From Conexivisphaera sp049976725 (GTDB taxonomy: Archaea > Thermoproteota > Nitrososphaeria > Conexivisphaerales > Conexivisphaeraceae), in NCBI GenBank assembly GCA_049976725.1, contig JBMFHR010000037.1:1-8578 (forward strand): DNA of 8,578 bases. The letters run 5' to 3'. The first letter of the stretch is position 1. Each line of letters starts with the position of its first letter. The notes beneath the pieces are model-generated. The model was not told the origin of the DNA, searched no databases, and saw only the letters and a list, made by a program, of their open reading frames with translations. Position numbers and translations under genes: made by a program. Shown here one piece after another: positions 4,709-8,578 of this stretch.

Positions 4709-5928
4709 ACGCCGTGCAGCTCGCGACGATCCTGCTCGCGTGGGTCTTCGGCGTCCACATACCGCTCGTCTACACTGTGCTGGGCATGATCTGGACGCTC
4801 CCGGCGCTGGAGTACGCATCACGCCGGGATGGCCGCTACATGGACGCGGTCAGGGGAATCGCGCGCTACCTGATAGCCGTGTACGCCGTGGGCGGCGTCT
4901 TCGGGACGATAATAACGGTCTTCCTGGCCGGCATGTTGCCCGTTTTCACGAACCTGGCCGGGGCGCTCCTGTGGCCCGTATGGGCTACCGCCATAGCATT
5001 CGGCGTCGCCGTGGCCCTGCCGCTCATAGGGTACTGGTACAGGACGCTGGGCAGCATGAGCCCCGGCCGGCACGCGGCCCTCGGGTTCCTGACGGCGGGC
5101 TTCACGACGGTCATACCGGCCATGTTCCGCCTGATCTTCGCTGTCGTGAACTACCCAGCCGGCGTGGAGGTCGTGAGGGACCCATCGTCGCTGATCGGAT
5201 TCGACCTGGTTGTGCGCAACTACTGGTCGCTTCTCTCGAACCCCACGTATCCGCCCCTGCTGCTGGCGACGCTCCTCGGCGCGGTGGCCTTCGCCAACGC
5301 GCTGGTGGCCTTCGTCTACGGCTACAGGTCGTCGCACCCCGAGACCGCCTCGATCGCTGGGAAGGTGGCGCTCGCGTTCGGCGCGGCCTCGGCGCTCTCC
5401 GGCGTCTGGTATCTGGTCGAGCTGTACTACTACGCGCCGACGATGGCTTGGTCTATTCTGGGCAGCATGCCGTCCACGGTGCCGGCGTCGCTCGCCCAGG
5501 TCTACGCGCCCACCTACTCACTCACGGTGCCCTTCGCGGCGGCGATAGCACTGGGTCTGATCGCCGCCGCAGCGCTCGCCGCCTCCCCCAGGGTCAGGAG
5601 CAGGGCGCTGAACGCGCTCGGCCTCCTCGCGTCCATAGCGCTGGTCATTGACGTGGAGGAGGTGAACCTCCTCTCCCACCTGCCGTACGCGATAATACCT
5701 CCGGTCTCCGCCGCGGAGGGGCTCGTCTCCGAGTACGGGGTCAGCTTCGCCCTGACGGTCGCCAAGGTGCTGAGCGCCTCTACGATGGCCGCAACCCTCA
5801 ACGCGCTCGCCGACTTCGTCTCGGCGGATCCCGCGGTGCTCTACTTCTCAGTGGCGTTCTTCGCTCTCTTCACAGCGCTGGTGCTGGTGGGCATCTACGT
5901 GGCTCTCTCCTGGAGGAGCTCCGGTTAA
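4705..5928 (+). CDS. cydA': CydA-paralogous second subunit (CydA') of cytochrome bd-type oxidase
   Basis: A 407-aa, highly hydrophobic protein with about nine or ten membrane helices. It starts at ATG 4705, overlapping the cydA stop (ATGA), with a Shine-Dalgarno at 4691-4700. Its N-terminal half follows the CydA plan: VFGVHIPLVYTVLGM (14-28) places H18 like the active-site heme histidine of CydA, GGVFGTIITVF (63-73) matches the CydA helix-2 region GVGAAFGTLVEFGL, and W93 to Y112 occupy the proton-channel helix. The glutamates of that helix are missing (PVWATAIAFGVAVALP), the b558 histidine position falls in AVAFANALVAF (193-203) with no His, and there is no Q-loop motif or GRQPW. It therefore probably cannot oxidise quinol itself and acts as the structural partner in place of CydB. 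CydAA' complexes of two superfamily paralogs are known in Archaea (Caldivirga maquilingensis). The C-terminal half (about 215-407) is little conserved by eye. Confidence 0.8.
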   Translation: MNAVQLATILLAWVFGVHIPLVYTVLGMIWTLPALEYASRRDGRYMDAVRGIARYLIAVYAVGGVFGTIITVFLAGMLPVFTNLAGALLWPVWATAIAFGVAVALPLIGYWYRTLGSMSPGRHAALGFLTAGFTTVIPAMFRLIFAVVNYPAGVEVVRDPSSLIGFDLVVRNYWSLLSNPTYPPLLLATLLGAVAFANALVAFVYGYRSSHPETASIAGKVALAFGAASALSGVWYLVELYYYAPTMAWSILGSMPSTVPASLAQVYAPTYSLTVPFAAAIALGLIAAAALAASPRVRSRALNALGLLASIALVIDVEEVNLLSHLPYAIIPPVSAAEGLVSEYGVSFALTVAKVLSASTMAATLNALADFVSADPAVLYFSVAFFALFTALVLVGIYVALSWRSSG

Positions 5929-5930
5929 CG

Positions 5931-5935
5931 TATAG
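5931..5935 (+). promoter_or_regulatory. TATA box for the MFS gene (TATAG)
   Basis: TATAG in AACGTATAGG begins 2 bp after the cydA' stop codon and is centred about 27 nt before ATG 5960, which predicts a leaderless transcript starting at that ATG. There is no Shine-Dalgarno. The transporter may still also be reached by read-through from the cydAA' operon. Confidence 0.4.
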
Positions 5936-5949
5936 GCCGGTGCGCCGGC
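5936..5949 (+). repeat. Short inverted repeat between TATA box and MFS start
   Basis: GCCGG-TGCG-CCGGC is a perfect 5-bp inverted repeat with a 4-base loop, lying between the predicted TATA box and the predicted transcription start. It could be an operator half-site pair. In GC-rich DNA a palindrome this short also arises by chance. Confidence 0.25.
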
Positions 5950-5959
5950 ATGTCGGCGC

Positions 5960-7126
5960 ATGGCGTCCGCCGGGATAGGGCGCCTCACGGCGCTCGGCGT
6001 GCTGAGGACGTTCGCGATATCGTTGGTGACTCCCTACGTGGGGCTGATACTGTACTCCAGGGGGATGCCCCTGGGGGAGGTCGGTGCGTACTACCTGTGC
6101 CTGGGCGCCGCATCCGCGCTGGGGCAGCTGGCGGGCGGCGCCTGGTCCGACAGGGTCGGCAGGCGCCGGGTCATGATGATCGGCCTCCTGCTCTCGGGGG
6201 CGGCGCTGGCGCTGATGGGCCTCTCCTTGGAGTCGCCCGGGTACGGGCCCTTCGCCGCGGCGACCGCGCTCGAGAACCTGTTCGGCGGCATGTCCTTCTC
6301 AGCCCTGAACACCATGGTAGGGGACCGCGGGAACGGCCTCACCGAGATGGTCAGGAACTACGGCACCGTGAGGATAGGGATAAACTTGGGGTGGGCGCTC
6401 GGCCCCCTGGTCGGGGGGACGCTGGCGGATGCCATGGGCTACGGCGCCGCCTTCCTGATATCCGGCGCCGCCCTGGCCGCCTCGTCGCTGCTCGTCCTGG
6501 CGGTCGAGCCGACCGGCGCGCTCGGTAGGCCCGGCATCCCCGACCGCGGCTACATTGCCAGAATATCGCCCTTCATCCTGCTCTACGCGTTCATAGCCCA
6601 GTTCGGCCTCACGCTCACCGTGTTCGAGAGCGCGGTGAGGTTGCTCAGTCTGGCCGAGATAGGGTCCCTCTACACAGTGAATGGCCTCCTCGTGGTGGCG
6701 CTCCAGTACCCGATCACGTCGCTCGAGGCCCGCGGCGGCACGCTCAGGTGGCTCTACGCGGGCATAGCCCTCTACGCTGCCGGCTTCGCCATGCTGGGCC
6801 TGCGCGGCTCGCTCCAGTGGGCCATGCTGTCGGTAGCCATTATGACGGTCGGCGAGGACTTCACGTCCCCCATGGTCTCGGCGATAGCCAACGCGCTGGC
6901 GAACCCCGCCAGGAGGGGCTCGTACCTCGGCGCATTCGGCATGCTCACGGGCCTCTCGAGGTCGCTCGGCGCCCTCTACGGGGGCCTCGCCATGTCGTCG
7001 CTCCTGCGGGACCCGGTGGCCCTCTGGGCATCGGTCGACGTCCTGGGCCTGGCCTCCGCGGCCTCCGCCGCAGCGATCCTGGGCCCAGCGCTCCGCCGCG
7101 CAGGCGCCGGGCCGGGAAGACAATAA
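5960..7126 (+). CDS. Major facilitator superfamily (MFS) transporter
   Basis: A 388-aa membrane protein with about twelve hydrophobic segments in two halves, the MFS layout. The loop between helices 2 and 3 carries MFS motif A, GGAWSDRVGRRRVMMIG (59-75). A polar linker near 175-200 (EPTGALGRPGIPDRGY) separates the halves. The second half has a weaker counterpart of motif A around SLEARGGTLRW (253-263). MFS proteins move small solutes through the cytoplasmic membrane by ion symport, antiport or uniport; the substrate cannot be read from this sequence. ATG 5960 is chosen over ATG 5950, which opens a different frame rich in Arg and Gly. The 30-bp gap to the HisD-like gene suggests, but does not prove, a shared substrate. 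The stop TAA (7124-7126) is part of the TATA-like run serving the next gene. Confidence 0.85.
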   Translation: MASAGIGRLTALGVLRTFAISLVTPYVGLILYSRGMPLGEVGAYYLCLGAASALGQLAGGAWSDRVGRRRVMMIGLLLSGAALALMGLSLESPGYGPFAAATALENLFGGMSFSALNTMVGDRGNGLTEMVRNYGTVRIGINLGWALGPLVGGTLADAMGYGAAFLISGAALAASSLLVLAVEPTGALGRPGIPDRGYIARISPFILLYAFIAQFGLTLTVFESAVRLLSLAEIGSLYTVNGLLVVALQYPITSLEARGGTLRWLYAGIALYAAGFAMLGLRGSLQWAMLSVAIMTVGEDFTSPMVSAIANALANPARRGSYLGAFGMLTGLSRSLGALYGGLAMSSLLRDPVALWASVDVLGLASAASAAAILGPALRRAGAGPGRQ

Positions 7127-7132
7127 TAATAG
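7122..7132 (+). promoter_or_regulatory. TATA-like run for the hisD-like gene (AATAATAATAG)
   Basis: AATAATAATAG is the only AT-rich patch in the 30-bp gap, and its 3' half is centred about 26-28 nt before ATG 7157. This again predicts a leaderless mRNA. No Shine-Dalgarno precedes ATG 7157 (the preceding bases are CCGGCCGTGGC). The MFS stop codon lies within the box. Confidence 0.4.
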
Positions 7133-7156
7133 AGGCCCGCGACCACCGGCCGTGGC

Positions 7157-8509
7157 ATGACGGTCTACCCCGTTTACCGCCTAGAGGACGCGCCGCCAGA
7201 GCTTGTGGAGAGGATACTCAGGAGGTCCGAGCTGGACGTCTCCAAAATAGAGCCCGATGTCCACAGGATAATCGAGGACGTGAGGGAGCGGGGGGACGAG
7301 GCGATAGCGGAGTTCCTGTCGTCCCAGGTGGGCAGGCGCGTGAGGCCCGAGGAGATCGTCGTGAGGCCCGAGGCGATCTCCGAGGCGTACAGGCTGGTCA
7401 GCGAGGAGCTGCTCTCCGCCATAAGGCGCATGATAGCCAACGTCAGGAAGTTCCACGAGGCAATGATGCCCAGGCCCTTCACCCTCGAGATCGAGCCGGG
7501 GCTCGTGGCCGGGATGGAGGTCGTGCCGCTGGACTCGGCCGGCCTCTACGTCCCGGCTGGCAAGGCCAGCTACCCCTCGGTCTCCGTCATGGTCACGGTC
7601 CCCGCGAGCGTCGCGGGCGTCCCCAGGATAGCCGTCGCATCGCCGCCCTGGGGGAACGAGATGATGATGGAGCCGGCGACCCTGGTGGCGGCGCATCTCG
7701 CCGGGGCGCACGAGTTCTACGTTATGGGAGGAGCCCACGCCGTAGCCGCGTTCGCGCTGGGGACGAAGCTGGTCAAGCGCGTGGACGTCGTGGCAGGGCC
7801 CGGCGGGCCCTGGACGCACGCGGCCAAGAGGCTCGTCAGGGACCTCGTCCGGGTCGACCTGCCTGCCGGGCCCAGCGAGGCGCTCGTGCTGGCCGACGGC
7901 ACCGTTGACCCCGAGGTCGTGGCGTGGGACGTGCTGAACGAGGCCGAGCACGGGCCGGACTCCTCCTCAGTCATGGTGACCACGTCCCTCGAGTACGCCC
8001 AGAGGGTGGCCGAGGCTATAGATCGCGCTGTGGAGGAGCTCCCGGAGCCCCGCAGGTCCTACGTGCTGGCGAACGCCGGGAAGTACAGCGCCATATTGGT
8101 CGCGCGCTCCCTCGACGAGGCGGTCGAGTTCGCTGACAGATATGCGGCGGAGCACCTGCTGATCGACAGCGCCCGCGCCCGCGAGCTCTACGAGCGCTAC
8201 CGGGGAAGGCTGAGGAACTTCGGGACTCTCTGCCTGGGAACGCCGATATCAGCCGGCAACTACGGGCTGGGGCCCAACGCGACCCTTCCGACTGGCGGGT
8301 ACGCCAGGCTGTACTCTGGGCTCAGCGTCGACGCCTTCATAAGGAAGCCCACGACGGAGATGGCGACTCCTGAGGGCCTGAGGTCCTTCAGCGACGTCAT
8401 ACTGACGATGGCCGGCCACGAGGGGTTCCCCAGCCACGCTCGGTCCGTGGAGGTCAGGCTGGCCGGCTCCGTCAACTCAAGCCCAACCGGTAGATCCAAA
8501 TTCGGATGA
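7157..8509 (+). CDS. hisD: Histidinol dehydrogenase family protein with altered zinc and NAD sites
   Basis: A 450-aa protein, about full length for HisD (E. coli about 434 aa), which oxidises L-histidinol to histidine with two NAD+ in the last steps of histidine synthesis. Family landmarks are GLYVPAGKASYPS (129-141; Y131 = E. coli Y130), GGAHAVAAFALGT (191-203), AGPGGPWTHAAKR (213-225), the signature VDLPAGPSEALVLAD (233-247; S240 = S237), NEAEHGPDS (261-269), the catalytic pair E332-H333 in YAAEHLL (= E326/H327), SAGNYGLGPNATLPT (365-379), E422 and H427 (= E414/H419). Several functional positions differ from E. coli: zinc ligands Q259 and D360 are E262 and N368, substrate-site H367 is A375, and NAD contacts Q188 and N211 are H194 and G217. 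The fold and catalytic base are therefore kept, but substrate or cofactor use may differ. No other his gene lies nearby; an MFS transporter precedes it. It could be a true but divergent HisD or a HisD-like alcohol dehydrogenase of another pathway. Confidence 0.88.
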   Translation: MTVYPVYRLEDAPPELVERILRRSELDVSKIEPDVHRIIEDVRERGDEAIAEFLSSQVGRRVRPEEIVVRPEAISEAYRLVSEELLSAIRRMIANVRKFHEAMMPRPFTLEIEPGLVAGMEVVPLDSAGLYVPAGKASYPSVSVMVTVPASVAGVPRIAVASPPWGNEMMMEPATLVAAHLAGAHEFYVMGGAHAVAAFALGTKLVKRVDVVAGPGGPWTHAAKRLVRDLVRVDLPAGPSEALVLADGTVDPEVVAWDVLNEAEHGPDSSSVMVTTSLEYAQRVAEAIDRAVEELPEPRRSYVLANAGKYSAILVARSLDEAVEFADRYAAEHLLIDSARARELYERYRGRLRNFGTLCLGTPISAGNYGLGPNATLPTGGYARLYSGLSVDAFIRKPTTEMATPEGLRSFSDVILTMAGHEGFPSHARSVEVRLAGSVNSSPTGRSKFG

Positions 8510-8578
8510 GGCCCTCCTCCCGATCCGCCGTGATTGCGGCACAGATAGGAAGGGGTTCTGAAGCTGGCTCCTGACTAC
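8510..8578. other. Unassigned end of window
   Basis: No gene, TATA box, tRNA or strong terminator is recognisable in these 69 bases. A weak GCCG/CGGC inverted repeat with a 6-base loop (8527-8540) is the only structure seen and may be chance. Confidence 0.3.

Noticed and set aside
8527..8540. Inverted repeat after the hisD-like gene as a terminator.
   Set aside because: Only a 4-bp stem with a 6-base loop and no T-run follows; too weak to call.
1..8578. CRISPR array, insertion sequence, tRNA or rRNA.
   Set aside because: No spaced repeats, transposase motifs, terminal inverted repeats or cloverleaf-like sequences were seen on either strand.

Overview
The window looks archaeal, most likely a thermophilic or thermoacidophilic member of the Thermoproteota (TACK group). 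The reasons are its high GC content (by eye above 60 %), heavy use of AGG for arginine and ATA for isoleucine, AT-rich TATA-like boxes about 26 nt upstream of start codons with no Shine-Dalgarno sequence (leaderless mRNAs), and two archaeal gene types: a type-2 ('rare' or methanogen-type) seryl-tRNA synthetase and a CydAA'-type cytochrome bd oxidase. The species cannot be told from the sequence.

Layout. (1) Positions 1-446 hold the broken 3' end of what looks like a secreted, Gly/Ser/Thr/Asn-rich protein, spread over different frames. (2) 478-2091 (+) is type-2 SerRS, best started at GTG 478. (3) 2039-2449 (-) is a small O6-methylguanine-DNA methyltransferase that overlaps the SerRS 3' end tail to tail. 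(4) 2493-3278 (+) is a divergent short-chain dehydrogenase/reductase without the usual catalytic Tyr and Lys. Its promoter interleaves with that of the methyltransferase. (5) 3350-5928 (+) is a two-gene operon for a membrane oxygen reductase: subunit I (CydA) and a paralogous second subunit (CydA'), joined by an ATGA overlap and an internal Shine-Dalgarno. (6) 5960-7126 (+) is a major facilitator transporter. (7) 7157-8509 (+) is a histidinol-dehydrogenase-family enzyme with several replaced active-site residues. The last 69 bases hold nothing I can name.

Working together. CydA and CydA' should form one membrane complex that oxidises quinol and reduces oxygen. The transporter and the HisD-like dehydrogenase lie head to tail 30 bp apart and may form an import-and-oxidise pair, but each seems to have its own promoter, so this is inference. 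The other genes (translation, DNA repair, SDR) are independent units. The points most worth a second look are the altered HisD active site, the CydAA' pair, the type-2 SerRS outside an evident methanogen context, and the compact promoter architecture.
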